Notes: generated from the letters alone by a model not told the origin. Shown: positions 10,523 through 23,806, numbered from the stretch's first letter. The stretch is DNA of 64,000 bases from Pseudevernia furfuracea (GCA_022315425.1 JAIUPT010000042.1:372001-436000); one strand, 5' to 3'. Numbers and translations: made by a program.

Positions 10523-13500
10523 ATGGAACCCTCCCAAAGTCTCTCCTATAATGCTGGCTTGAGTGCCTTGGTATTAGTCTTCTTCACTTCTATTCCCACG
10601 CTTTTGAGACTTTTCAAGAGAGCGACATCAAAGGCGAGGGATAACGCACCTGATAAGACCTCCCAACTATATGAAGACGAAGATGGCATTGCCACTGAGG
10701 AGACACAGAAAGGGTACACTGCAGCCTTGCCCAAGTATCTTGCTCTTTCGCTCTCGGTTCTGGGGTTATCAGCCTCCATGGGCATAGCAGTATACACAAC
10801 AGTCCATCCAATGTTGAATCTATATGTCGAGAATTGGTTAAGCTTCGGCACTTGGGTACGAATGTTGTCAAACCTAACTGTTTACACAAGCTGATGCTTC
10901 AGTAGTCATGCCTCGTCCTCCAGACCGTATACATAGCCCTTGAGCGCGACTCGGTGAAGGGATACAACTATGGTTGTCTAACTGCACTGGCCTACGCTTT
11001 ACTGACCGCTGCGACTTGCATCCGCATGGTCACGCTCCTCTCTCATTTGTCTTCGTTCTGGTCTCATGATGCCTTTCTTGTGTTAGACGGGCTTCAATTA
11101 TGTGCCGCCATATTGTGCTGCCTGGCATGTCTGAGCTTGCCTAGGCGTCCCATTGTTGAGGAAGGGGGTACTCCCGTCGATGGTCAGTACACCGTTTCGG
11201 CGTTCGGTCGGTATACTTTCTCCTGGGCAGCGGTTACGCTCGTCTTAGCAAGAAAGAACAAGACTCTTGGCCTTGAGGATTTGCCCAAATTGCATGTGGA
11301 AGTGCGCTCCGCCTACTGTCAAGAACACCTAAGTACATTGAAAACAAAGGATCAGCTATGGAAGACTTTGTTGTCCGCTCATCTTCCAGAACTTCTCTTC
11401 CAGAACATCTTCACAGTACTCCACTCCGCTGCACAGTTTATACCTCAGCTTGTTTTGTACCAACTATTAAAGCGCCTCGAATCGCATACTCGAGGCGTCT
11501 CAGCAGACTGGACGACTTGGGGATTAGTAATCGCCCTTGGACTCGCCATCATACTCTCGGCCTGGGCCCAGGCTTGGCTGCATTGGATAATTTGGGCTAG
11601 ATTAGGACAGCCACTCCGGACAGAACTTTCTGCTATGATATTTAGCAAAGCTACCCGTCGTAAGGATGTGAAAGGCACGAAAAAATCTGAGCCGGCTACC
11701 CATGTTGACACGGCGAATGGAGCTAGTACTCCTACTGCTTCTTCAGGAACCCCAGGAATCAACGACCAAAAAACGGCTAAAACACATCCAATGTCGGGCT
11801 CAACCCCTGGTCAAGCAGAAACGGTGACGGTGGAAGACGCATCAGAGGAAGATATCCAGAAGAGCCGTCAGAGCACAATCAACCTAGTGGTAAGGCTTTC
11901 TCCCTTCATCAAACACTTACAAGATATCTAAATGCTCGCGACGACAGGGAGTGGACGCAAAGCGTGTTTCGGACTTTGCCATGTACTACTATCTCTTCCC
12001 CCAAACAATTACCATGTTGGCAGTCAGCATAACGTTCTTAATCAAGCTGATCGGCTGGAAAAGCTTGCTTGCGGGACTCTCAGTGTTTGCGATCGTTCTG
12101 CCTCTCAATATATACACCTCAAAGCGCTACAGCGATGCCCAGGGGGATCTCATGAAGATCCGAGATCAGAAAATGGTCGTCATTACTGAAGCGCTTCAAG
12201 GCATTCGGCAAATCAAGTTCTCTGCCCAAGAACAGCAGTGGCAAGAGAGAATCGGCAAGAAGCGTGACGAAGAGCTTGCGACACAGTGGATGGTTTTTTG
12301 CTTTGATACGGGCCTGATCTCTATCTGGATACTTGGACCGGTCATGTTAAGTGCTATCTCTCTCGCCGTATATTCCGTACTCAATGATGGTCTCTCTGCA
12401 TCGGTGGCATTTACATCTATAGCGGTAATGGGGTCGATGGAAAGTTCATTAGCTGTTGTGCCAGAGATCATCGCAGATGCTCTTGAAGCTTGGGTGTCGG
12501 TCAAAAGGATAGACAAATACCTTAAAGCGCCAGAAAGGGACCCCTACATCATTTCAAGCGACACCATCGTCTTCGAGAATGCATCGATCGCTTGGCCATC
12601 GGACTCACAAGAAGAGGATCCTGATCGTTTCGCACTCAAGAATGTCAACGTCCGGTTCCCAAACAAAGAATTGAGCGTCATCTCTGGCAAGACAGGGTCA
12701 GGCAAGAGCCTCTTTCTTGCGTCTATCCTCGGGGAAGCGGACCGATTGGCAGGACATGTCAAGGTTCCTCAACCACCTTCATTCGAGGAGCGCTTCGACT
12801 ACAAGGCTAACAAAAGTGACTGGATTATTGACTCAGCAATCGCATTCGTAGCTCAGATCCCTTGGATTGAAAATGCCACTATCAAGGACAACATCCTCTT
12901 TGGTCTACCTTTTGAATCTGGCCGCTACAAGAAAGTGGTAAGTTGCTGTGCTTTGGAGAAGGACTTGGACCTGCTGCCCGATGGTGAGCTTACTGACATT
13001 GGCGCTAATGGCATAAACCTCTCGGGAGGGCAGCGCTGGCGTATATCGTTCGCTAGAGCTCTATATTCGCGGGCCGGCATCCTTGTCCTAGACGACATTT
13101 TCAGGTAAGGTTCCTGAAACACATTACTATCCCATGATCAATGTTGGCTAATCTTCTAGCGCTGTTGATGCTCATGTCGGGCGGCAGCTTTTCGAGGACG
13201 CTCTGACGGGCGAGCTGGGCTCAGGAAGGACACGCATCCTGGTCACCCATCATGTGGGCCTGGTCCTGCCTAAAACGGCATACACGGTGGTCCTTGGTGA
13301 AGGGACGGTACAACATTCCGGTCTTGTAGAAGACCTGAAAGCCAAGGGTGTCCTCGAAGACCTTATCAACCAGCAACAAGAGAACCAGGCAAGGGATCTC
13401 AAAAAGAACGTAGAGGCGCCACAGCAAGTAGAAAATGCAGCCAGTGGTGGCCTCAGTAAAATATTATCACACGCGTCGACCTCGACCAAGAAGTTTGACG

Positions 13501-15802
13501 ATGGGGAACTAGACATACAAGGAAAGGCACAGCCGAAAAAATTCACCGAGGATGAAAAGCGAGAGACAGGGCGAATGAATGTCAATATTTACAAGCAATA
13601 TCTTGTATCCAGTGGCGGATTTTGGTTTTGGGGTCCCATCATGATCCTTTACGCTGCATACCAAGGGCTGATCTTAGGAAGATCCTGGTTCATCGGTATC
13701 TGGACAAGATCGTACGATACAGAGTATCGTTCGTTATTTGTCCAAGTGCTTCCATACAAATACTCTCCTGTGAGGGACAATGCCTACGACACCCAGACTT
13801 CGAATGACAACTTGTCTTTCTACTTGACTATCTATGTTGGACTCAGCGTAGTCGTTTGCATCTTCGGAACCTTGAGGTACTTCTTCGTTTTCATGGGATC
13901 GTTGAGAGCATCCAAGAAGCTCTTCGAGAATATGACATACGCGGTCCTTAGAGCGCCGTTGAGATGGCTAGATACTACACCCGTCGGCAGAACACTGAAC
14001 AGATTCACCGCCGACTTCGCTCTTATCGACTCGAGGTTAGGGAATGACATAGGTTTCCTTCTCTATCATATCCTCGAGCTGGCAGGTATCATCATTGCGG
14101 GTCTCTTTGTGTCACCTATCATGCTTTTGTTCGCTCTCCTACTACTACTCCTGTGTGGGTGGGTCACTGGATGGTATCTTTCGGGTGCTCAAGAAGTCAA
14201 GCGGCTTGAGAGCAATGCCAAAAGCCCTATTTTCGAACAATTCGGTTCAGCTCTTGCAGGCATCGGCACCATTAGGGCTTTCGACAAGACCGATATATAC
14301 ATTGAAAGAATGTTTACTAAAATCGACACACATGCGAGGTCACTGTGGTTACTCTGGCTCTGCCAAAGATGGCTGGCGCTCCGGTCAAATGCCATTGGTG
14401 CTATTTTTTCACTTTTGGTTGCTGCTGTTATAGCTTTCTACGACATCGAAGCTTCGCTTGCTGGCTTTGCTTTGAGTTTTGCACTCCAGTACAGCAGTGC
14501 CATCTTATGGACAACACGATGCTACGCAAACTGCGAACTCAATTTTAACGCGGTGGAAAGAGTTGCAGAATATGCCGATCTGCTCATCGAGAACCAAAGC
14601 GCGAGCGTCAAAGTCCCTGCTGCTTGGCCTACGGAAGGTCGGCTACAGATCTCAAACCTCGTTGCAGGCTATGCGGCAGATCTGCCACCAGTACTGAAAG
14701 GCCTCTCATTTTCTGTGGAAAAAAATCAGGTATGTTATTCCAGAGTGATGTCTTTCTATTCAATACCCCAGTCTGGGTCGCGAGACAGTTTTGAGAGCAG
14801 AAAAAGGCTTTCATTCCCAAGCATGCTCCAGAAATTGATTCTGACGGCCCAATTTCCTCTCACGAGATGGGCTTCTTGCCTGTTGCACTGCTCTTGGACC
14901 TGTCTGTGAAAGTCAGCTTTATGTCATGCAGTGGGCCTCTTTTCCCCGTTGTGCTCCCTAGACTTGTCTTATGAGTTGAGTCTGTCTCTGTGAGGGTGCG
15001 CTGACTCTTAAATCATCTTTAGCGAGTTGGCGTAGTGGGTCGGACTGGTGCTGGCAAGTCCTCACTCACATTGGCTCTATTCCGCTTCTTGGAGGCCCGC
15101 GAGGGCTCTGTACACATCGACGGCATCGATGTTTCAAAAATCAGTCTCCACGACTTGAGGAGCCGCATTGCGATTATACCGCAAGACCCTGTCCTTTTTT
15201 CCGGCACAGTTCGCTCGAACTTGGACGCGTTTGACCAACACACAGACTCCGAACTTTACGACGCGCTTCAGCGCGTGCATCTGATCCGCACAACAGGCAC
15301 CAATTCTCGAGACGAACTCGCCGGGTCAGGCTCGGGCTCGCAAACACCCATCCCAGCAGTCGCACCGGGCACCAACACCAACCCCTTCACGTCCCTCTCC
15401 TCTCGCATCACCGAAGGCGGCCTCAACCTCTCCCAAGGCCAGCGTCAACTCCTCTGCCTCGCCCGTGCCATAGTCTCCCGCCCTAAAATCATGGTGCTCG
15501 ACGAAGCGACGTCGGCCGTCGACATGGCAACCGATGTTCTCATTCAACGCAGTATCAGAGAGGAGTTTCAGGATTCGACGCTGATTGTGATAGCGCATCG
15601 GTTGAGCACCATTGCTGATTTCGACAAGATATTGGTCATGGACGATGGCGTGGGGGTGGAGTTTGACGGGCCGAAGGAGCTGTTGAGGAAGGATGGAGGG
15701 GTCTTTAAGGGGATGGTGGAGCAGAGTGGGGAGAGGCAGCGGCTGTGGGAGATTCTTGAGGGTGTTAGCGAGGGGGAGGGAGAAGGGAAGGAGAAGGATT
15801 GA
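10523..15802 (+). CDS. ABCC (MRP/Ycf1-type) full-length ABC transporter
   Basis: Predicted ATP-driven exporter of conjugates or drugs at the plasma or vacuolar membrane. Exons 10523-10855, 10906-11889, 11948-13104, 13160-14729 and 15023-15802 give 1607 residues. The order is an extra N-terminal membrane domain (TMD0), TMD1, NBD1, TMD2, NBD2. NBD1: Walker A GKTGSGKS at 686-693, signature LSGGQ at 797-801, Walker B LVLDD with Asp822 where the catalytic Glu usually sits. NBD2: GRTGAGKS at 1354-1361, signature LSQGQ at 1484-1488, LDEATSAVD with Glu1509. One degenerate and one complete catalytic site is the normal ABCC pattern. INLVGVDAKRVSDF across exons 2/3 is a typical ABCC coupling region. The fourth intron is long (293 nt). 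The substrate cannot be predicted. Confidence 0.93.
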
Positions 15803-17916
15803 ATAGGGATTTGTGACTTGCTTCTGGGCATGGCGATTGATGTCCTGCTTGCGATGGGAAAAATTTGGCGTTCAAAGGCGTCATGGAAGATTGGAAAAGC
15901 GATTTTGGAATACTCCACCTTTGCACTTTGTGGTCGCGAAGGACGTTTCATGCTGTCGAGACGGCCATTGGACGACTGTGAGAGAGCTTTTGGATAAATT
16001 CATTGCTATATAACTCGTTCCATCTAAATAAAGCGCAGACAAAACTCGAGAAATTTCTTCTCAGCTCCTGAAAACAACAAGTGCGCCTGCTTACGCACAT
16101 TCCTCTAAATACCTGTGAGCTCTACCAAATTTAAACGGAGAAATGCAAGAAATGGGGGGTTGATGTCGTGACGGTCATTTATTTAACAATCCACACGACC
16201 GGCTTCTCGTCCCTTTGGTTTGGTTTTCGGACGATGATAATAGTTCGTGTCAATCATTGGGGCCTCCTGACCCGACCGACCCCGAGGAGACATGCAACAT
16301 TATTCGCTGGCAATGTCTTCCAGCAGTTGTGCGGTTTCAAGGTTCTACACTTGAGATCTGCGCGCGTTCAAAGGCAGCGGCAGCACCAGAACTTGCAAAT
16401 GTTTGAAAACGTTTTTCAATTTCCTTCTGCGACAGGCAACTACGTATTCGGGGGAGCTTTTTGCAGCTGCGAAACCGTGGAGAGTGAGTGGATTTTGCTG
16501 TTTTTTGCGGTTTACAAATTAACATCTTGGTTCGAAAAATTGCAGGCTCGCGCATCATTCCCAATTCGCTGAATGGATCTAGATACGTTATACTCACACC
16601 GTACTATACGACTCACAGGTGAGCCTCATCAGATCTACAGAGGTCATCGCCGCACCCTGCTTGCGTGGACATGGGAGCTCACTACAAGCTGGGGGTGTAT
16701 ATATCGGAGACCGTCGTCCCTCGTTCTTTGGTTTTGACACGTTATCAATTTCACATCCCTTTCAAAGCGTCATCATCTCGATAGATACAGCACTTGACCC
16801 ACCAACCGAAAACAAAAGAAAGATCGATTCCAATCGAGATGAGGTCTGCAGGTGCGCTCACTACAGCCTTATTCGCGTTCATGGATGCGTTGGCACAACC
16901 TCCCACGCGCACGGGGTGCTGGCTGAGATCCATCCAAGAGGGACCTCGTCGGAGCGACGTATCAGACAATACTTCCGCGCCATATCGATCCCCCGTAGGC
17001 GAGTTCTCTTCCGGGTTGGACAGCAAGTCCTCACCAGGGCTTTGTAGCATCCCAATTTGCTCCCGAGACGGACGGTGTCTTGACAGATTCCCAAGAACGC
17101 TCGGCCACACCATCGGATCGGACGGTGCCGTGAGCGGCGCCAAAACCCGGGGGACTGCCCCGTCTACACCGGAGCGGGTCTGGAGAACTGGGGCTCCACC
17201 AAGCGCCGCTCTCGCAACCACCAGCAAAGATTCGATTCCAAGGGCCAGTGCTCGGTGTGTGTTGCCCGGTAGGGATACGGACCTCCGGTCAACTACCAAG
17301 CTTGGGTGCGTGATGCGAGCAATGCTACTGTCGGAGACCTGCCGACGACTGGAATATCTTTCCAAAGCTCTTTCCTTGCGCGCGGATCGACCATGACAGC
17401 TACAGCCGATGACCAAGGGTCCTCGCTGCCAGCTGCCGTGGTTTTTGCAGTGGGGTCAGGACGGGTGGAGCACCTTCGACACCGATGTCTGTACGAGCTC
17501 GTACATTACAAATGGTCAGGGCACGAGGCCGAGGGCGGCTACAACTTCATCACGCTGTCCATATGCACTTTTGGTCGCAGCTAGTCATCCTGGTGACTTT
17601 GGAGCCATCTGATTTGATGCTTGCGTGTTTTGCCTCCTCGATCTTTCCGGGTGAGCCTGAGAAATAGAGACTGGTGTAATCGTGACATGTCATCAGCATA
17701 TCGGGATGCATCGTCATTGAAGCAAGAAAGTGGAAGGATCATTTACCCGGGCCATGTCATTGGGATTCACTGATGCATATTCCCGGAAGTGCTGTGACGG
17801 CAAACAAGACGCCCGTTTACTCCAGATCTTTCTTGTCGCCCAACCCGAACCTCACTCCATCCATCTCATTACTGATTTTTGCGCCGTCCTCTATGTCTAA
17901 TCTTTGCCCATCACAG
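15803..17916. other. 2.1 kb gap, possible degraded gene at about 16.8-17.6 kb
   Basis: 15.8-16.7 kb holds nothing recognisable. At 16794-17396 (+) a 200-codon ORF includes a hydrophobic MRSAGALTTALFAF start. In another frame a Cys-containing stretch (NPGDCPVYTGAGLENW near 17150, ending in TAG at about 17270) is followed by GYGPPVNYQAWVRD and an open frame to 17584. The frames do not join by good splice sites, so this may be a decayed secreted-protein gene or chance. I do not call a gene. Confidence 0.3.
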
Positions 17917-19941
17917 GCAAAAATCTTAATGTGACACTCAAGATCCTGGACCGAGACGGGCGTTTTGAGAGACAACGGCCCCTGTATCATCATGAAGCGG
18001 GCTCGAGTTCCTCCACTAGCCAACAAAGCCACGAAAGGGTCCCTTGCGCAAACATCAAGCAGGTCGATGGGGCAACCATCAACTGTGACAAGAGTGCGAA
18101 TCTCGAATGTGGGAAGTGTAACCTGGTTCATGTATGATGCAGTTTGAACTCTATTGCTGTCAAACAGAGAGCCTCTCAAGGCTGATATCCGTTCTAGTAC
18201 TGTGACCGGAGCTGTCAGGTAGCGCACTGGCCTCAGCACAAGCTCGATTGCAATTCGGATTTGAGAACGGCCGACTGGCTGCCAACTTGGGATCGTGAAG
18301 GACGTGAGCCGTCTTTCATGTCGAACAGCCCATTCCTTACCTTTGGCCATTTGAGATGCCTCTGGGGGAATGTCCCAGCGTATGACGTCCTCAATTTGCC
18401 CGAAAATGAGGGCGCAGATTATGGTCGGGATCTGAACCTTTGCTTCGCTGGTGAGTTCTTTCTTCAACAGGATCATCGCATAACACTACTTACGGACCTT
18501 GTATCTGATACCTAATACATAGCGTCCGGTGACCCGCGCAACCTCATAGAATCCGTTGTCAACCTGCCAGTAAACTATCAGGGGAGTTGCACTTGTGTTA
18601 TCAATGATGAAGACCCGGTGGTTCTTTGCCGCAATGTTGTCATCCTACTCATTTCCGTTCTTCTCCCTCCAGGGGAAGCGGCAGACCTGATGCTCCATGT
18701 CTGGTACTCAGGCCGGATAACATCCAGCATGCTGAAGTGTTTGAAGGGATCTATTCGTGCTTTGATAGCAGACGTGGTTGGGAAGATCGAGAGCAAAAAT
18801 GACGATATCTTGCTGTCGAAGACATGGAATTTCGGACCAAGGGAGGTTTCGGTGCGTCTATACAAGCAGCAGTGGTCTTTCCTCCTCAAGACGCTAGACT
18901 CCAATCACAACGTCTCAGAAACGGAGAAGCACCGTCTCTATGTTATGCTCAACGCGAGTCGCTTGGACCATCAAGAACGCCATCTACACTCTCAGACCCC
19001 GGCCGGGAGGATATGTTCTCACCAGAGGCGAAAGACGGGTGTTCTCGTTCCCTTTGGATCTTGTTTGGAACAATTCCAATGCTCCAATCCGTGAGTCTAC
19101 TCCTTTGTCGACGGGAGCACCGGAAGGCTTACCAGATCCCGTAACCCGCAGGACCCTCTTCGACGCCGACACGAGCGAGTGGCTGCAGAAAGATTCGGCC
19201 GATCCGATCGACAGCTGGCCACTCGAGTCCGTCCAGAGCTCGGGCAGGAACCACGGCATACCCAGAGAAGACCGGTACGGCCGACTACACTTCTACATAC
19301 GGGACAAGCTCGAAAACTTCTGTCGCCGAACGGCGAGGGCGAAGCAGCTTCGATTCCAGCTCTACTGCGTCAACGTCGCCGACCTTCCCTTCCACCTCAA
19401 CGGCGGCCTCGAGAGAATCAAATTCGACAGGGTCGAGGTCGCCAACGTCGTCGACAGCCCATACCTAGGCCTGGAGAAGACCCTCCAGACCGGCGGGTCC
19501 CTGCTCAAAAGGCCGGCCGAGAACCCGCACGCGACGCTCATCGCGCTCTTCATGAACGCCATCCACGACGCCGAAACGGACCTCGGCAGCGACTACATGG
19601 CGGAGAGCTTTGCGTCGACCTTTGAAAAGATTGGCAAGTTCGCCGCGGCCAGGCTGTCCCGGTCCCCCGGGACCCTCGCCGCGGCCACGTTCAGGGTGCA
19701 GGCGAGGGACGTCTTTCGCGACTTCGACCATCTCTTCCGGCATCACATGAGGAGGGAGGATTTCGAGAAAGCCGGCCGAGGGGCCGGGGTGAGGATGAAG
19801 GCGGCCAACACCGCGATCGCGGCGTGGCCGCTGCGGCTGAGGAAGGAGTTTGGAGAGCCGGGGGCCCAGGAAGCGTTTGACGCGCTCATGGCGTCGGGAT
19901 CTTCGGGGAATGAGCGGTATGTGGAGTGGATGAGAAGCTGA
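17917..19941 (+). CDS. MYND zinc finger-DUF4470 domain protein (5' end unresolved)
   Basis: A member of a large fungal family with an N-terminal MYND finger and a DUF4470 region; function unknown, with the finger presumed to bind proteins. Supported exons: about 17917-18131 (first exon uncertain), 18198-18450, 18523-19090, 19152-19941, all in phase. The finger spans the first intron: CDKSANLECGKCNLVH, then YCDRSCQVAHWPQHKLDC. DUF4470 marks follow: DWLPTWDREGREPSF, LWGNVPAYDVLNL, LNLCFA/ASGDPRNLIESV, LLPPGEAADLMLHVWYSG, GVLVPFG, DSADPIDSW, YGRLHFYIRD and NPHATLIALFMNA. The first supported exon has no ATG in frame, so an upstream start exon is needed; a clean acceptor lies at 17915-17916. The first Cys of the finger is separated from the next by 13 residues instead of two. 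The last exon is markedly GC-rich. Confidence 0.8.
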
Positions 19942-21008
19942 TGATGATGATGCGGTGCTGGGGTAAGGATACAGATAGCCCACCTTCGATAATCAGACGA
20001 CTTTTCTATCATGAGTTTCTTCGCTGGAATGGAATGTATGATGCACGCTCGATAGCCTTGGGCGCCCAGGCTTCAAAGGGAGATATTCGCCCTGCAGGCA
20101 TATATGTTTGCATGTCATTGGTGGGTTATAGTTACTCATGGACAAAACATCTCACCTAGGGGTAACCATGACCCACCAGTAGCATGCAACATATGAATAG
20201 TCAATACTTTTCCACCACCACTACTATCAAGACCACACTGTCTCATTTGGGTTAAGGGGGCACGTTCGTCTCCTTTATATTGTTTTGAAGATCTTAATTA
20301 GGATGAAAGATTTGTCTTTCAACGTATTCAGCAATAGTATTCTCGGATACTCCTTTCCACCTTTTCTTGCTGTTGGGTCGTAGCACGCCTGCCCGGCTTA
20401 TCAATTTAAATTGATAGTCTGTAAGATTCAAAGAGCATCCAGATTGAGAGACCTTCGACTCTTATGAAGGCAAATAGAGAGAGGCGGAACGAGAGACTTA
20501 TCAACGGTGGACTAGCCCATCAATATCAGATTGTAAAATGGATGTGCGGTTTCATCGTTAAAGCGTCCCCGGACTAGAAGTTCGGGTCCCCAACCTGCCA
20601 GGTTTCGAGCCTTCCCACATACACCCGACCCATTGAAACGCTCTTTATTCCTCTGTCCCTTATCGACACATCTCCACCACTGTGCCTTTCTGCAGACCGC
20701 GGGCGTCTAGAGCTTCAACTTTCGACTGCGTTTCTGACTCTTTCCGAATCGCCGTCTGGCAAGCTGTTCTGTTCCGTCCATCAAACGGGCTCAGTGTTCT
20801 GTGAGTGGTAGTCGGAGACGCGGAAACTCGAACTCTGACGTCGATTTAGGGCCACTCCAGGAGATTATTTTACTCATGACTGGGACTGTTTCAGGAAAAA
20901 GGGGTAGACAACGGAAAATCTCATGCCTGGTGCTGCCCTAGTCGACCTTTTATATCACTTGGGCTGCGAACTCTTCTCGCAGCGTGTCTGCCATCGAGAG
21001 TAGTAGTT
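19942..21008. other. intergenic between convergent genes
   Basis: About 1.1 kb with no ORF of note. It holds a perfect 18-bp palindrome at 20399-20416. Convergent 3' ends lie on both sides. Confidence 0.6.
20399..20416. repeat. 18-bp perfect palindrome
   Basis: TATCAATTTAAATTGATA reads the same on both strands. It is AT-only except for two G/C pairs and lies between convergent genes. It could be chance. Confidence 0.7.
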
Positions 21009-23806
21009 TCATGTCATCGAGTTGTACTTCCTCAACAGCTCCTTCATTTTCCCACACCAGTTTTCCGCCTCCATAGCCACGACCTCAACAGTCTTGCCAT
21101 CAATAGTCTTCATTCCTTTTACGAAACTCGAATGTTTCAGCACTGCCTCCAACACATCGGCATTGCCCAGTTTCGCAGCATGGTGGACTGCCGCCCATCC
21201 ATCCTGACCGACGATATCTCCGACGTTATCGAGGTCTAGCAGTGTCATCGCACACTCCGCACTGCCGTGGAGAAGAGCCTGGATGAGCGCACTGTTGCCA
21301 TCGTGGTCTTTTACTGTGGCCATTACAGATCCAGGAGGAGATAGACGTAGCAGCAACTTCAGTGATTCTTTTTCGTCCTGTATACACGCGTGATGGAATA
21401 TGCTCTTCCCAGAGGTATCTAGTAAGTCGAGTTTCGCCCCGGCATTAATCAACAACTCCATACACTTGGGGTCATCTATGAAATCGAACATTGGTGGCCG
21501 GCCATCCACATCTTGCGCGTTGATATGTGGTCCATTTCCTCCGTCACAAAGTAGAGTAACGATTGACCGTCTGATATCACCTCGCGTCGATAGGCCTGCA
21601 CAATGAAGCGGAACTTGCTGGTCCTCCTGTCGAACATTACGATCTGCTCCTGCTTCCAGAAGGAGTCTAACACACTCCACAGACCCCCAGGCGGCCACAT
21701 GCAATGGCGTCTCTGCCCAGCGGTTCGCCTGATTGATATTGAGCCGATGCGGATATCGTTTCCAGATCTCAAGAGCGCCAAACAAGCCATTCAGTGCCTT
21801 GGACTCTGCTGCAGCGTGTATGATGTTGGCATCCAGGTTTGATAATATGAACGGGTCTGCACCGTGTTCCATGAGGATCTTCATCTTATCTGTTCGTCCT
21901 GCCGAACTGGCCCAGTGTAAGGGCGTCCAGCAATACTTTTTGTCTTGTTGATCGATGAGATTGCGAATGATTTTATGAGTTTTCGGTTTCTGAGACGCCG
22001 AAGCTCGAAAGAGCTCGACGATTTCACCAAACAGTGGTGACCTCTTCCGATATTTTGATTTCCACTTAGCCCAGTCCGTTCCTGCAGGGGCATTGTTAGC
22101 ATCATCGACGAGTTCTATGAGCCTAATTTCAAAATTAGTACTGCTTGACCGAAAAAGGTTAAGAAACGAGAGACACACTCCGTGAGCTGTGAGACGGCAA
22201 TAGGATGAGAAAAGGTCTCACAGTTCACAAAGGGTGCCCAAAAGAGAAATAAACCAATCCAAAAGGTGCCTTACCGTTCAAGCGTGGGACGCTCCGGATC
22301 TGTAGGCTCATATATGTCGAGAACAGCAATATGGATTGGCGTGAATTCGAAATCACTGATGTAATCGTCTTTCTGAGAAAACACTTCCACAATCTCTTGT
22401 TCAACATGTGTCGATTCTGCGCCCAATGATTTCAAGATAGCTAGGTCAGCAGGCTTGCTATTTATAAGTATTAGCTTCGTGACCCTGGAAACATTCCGGC
22501 AACTGTAACATACCGTGTCCCAACGTCAGCCGCTTCAGTATCAGCACCAAGTCCTAGAAGATATTTCACGATGGGTAGTTGCCGGTTGTAGGCAGCGGTC
22601 TAAATACTCTCAGCTTGTCTCATGCTTACCGATGATTGAACTCACATGGAGAAGAGACCATCCATCTGGCGCCGTGTCCCATAGAGTAGCCTCACCGCTT
22701 TTGATGGAGTCTTTCAGCCTCTCCAAATTTCCATGCTTCACATATCTCATGGCGTCCGACCCTTCTGACACCATTCGATAAGTGTTGAGGTCATAGCGAA
22801 CCTTAATACTCTTAGATGACATGACCTGTGAAATGACTTTGCGGAAGAAAGCAGAAGAGACCGCGACCTTGTCCCCGTATGGTTTTGCTCCTTGACAGCT
22901 GGGCTCGTTACACTGATACTGGGGGAGTTTGACTTTTGAGAAACCCCTAACAGGAATAGGCATACTCTGTGCGTGGCATTTGCAAAAACAGTCATAGCGG
23001 CACGCTCGACGTATTGCCAATGCGTCTGTTGAAGGACCTTCGTCATTTGTCATTTGTTTCGTCTCGTGGTGGACATGGACGCTGTCTACAAAGTTCTGGA
23101 CCAAGGGAGATGTTGGTGATGTATCAATTGAAAGTCTCTGTAGTGGTGAGGTCGAGCCACCAACAGACGACGCAGTAGTATCGATAGATATTCTCCGAAG
23201 CGAGGAAGTCGAGCTGCCAGACGCACGCGTTGAAGGATCAGATACTATGGATTCCTGGAGAGATACGGAGTCGCTTTCCCCATCATCTGTTGAGCCGATC
23301 TGGAGGAACTCTGGATGTTGGCGGCAGACCGCGAGAAATGTTTCTCTAAAGACTTATATAAGTAACTCTGCAGTCAACCTAGAGGAGACGGCTACGAACG
23401 CATGCGCTAATGCCAAGAAACTTTGCAGCATCGTACTCTGCTCCTTGATTCGGTCGTGAAGCTTTTTAAGGCTTGATTTATGTTGCACCCATTTGATTCG
23501 ACGCATAGGTGAGACTTCGGACTTCGAAATCTGTATAAGTCGCGTCTCCAGATCTTGGATTGTTGCGAAAGCGTCCTCAAGCGCAACTTTAATGACTTTT
23601 CCAGATATGTTGTGTCTTGTTTGGCGGCTCCGTAATACGCGATCGAAGCCCTTGAGAGCTTCGTCGAAAATCGAGACATCGTTGAGGAGTTCAAGAAGCT
23701 CTTTCTCGGCATCTTTGAAGCTTTTTATCAATTCCAAGAGAGAATTGCTGGCCTGGATAAGCTGTGACACCGAGGATAGTAAGCCGAGGGCTGTCATTGG
23801 ATCCAT
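21009..23806 (-). CDS. NLR-like ankyrin-repeat protein with fungal N-terminal helical domain
   Basis: Minus-strand exons 23806-23400, 23345-22646, 22599-22514, 22457-22275 and 22122-21009 give 829 residues with consistent phase. Residues 1-130 are a helical bundle of the type found at the N-terminus of fungal NLR/STAND proteins (LGLLSSVSQLIQASNSLLELIKS). A Ser/Thr-rich linker follows, then a compact Cys/His motif: CFCKCH at 255-260 and CNEPSC at 281-286, which looks metal-binding. The C-terminal half holds about eight ankyrin repeats (GWSLLHTAAYNRQLPIVKYL, TPLHWASSAGRTDKMKIL, TPLHVAAWGSVECVRLLLEAG, AAVHHAAKLGNADVLEAVL). There is no NACHT or NB-ARC ATPase between them. The exon 1 donor (GTTCGT) is weak but the phase fits. 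A role in signalling or non-self recognition is inference. Confidence 0.84.

Noticed and set aside
10261..10524. Minus-strand ORF of 87 codons upstream of the ABC transporter
   Set aside because: It overlaps the transporter start codon, has no recognised family and no splice partners.
16751..17416. Minus-strand ORF of 221 codons
   Set aside because: Composition is not protein-like, with no motifs, in a region where all frames are equally open because of GC content.
17817..18476. Minus-strand ORF of 219 codons
   Set aside because: It runs antisense to the MYND finger and DUF4470 exons, whose motifs are clear on the plus strand; it is a shadow frame.
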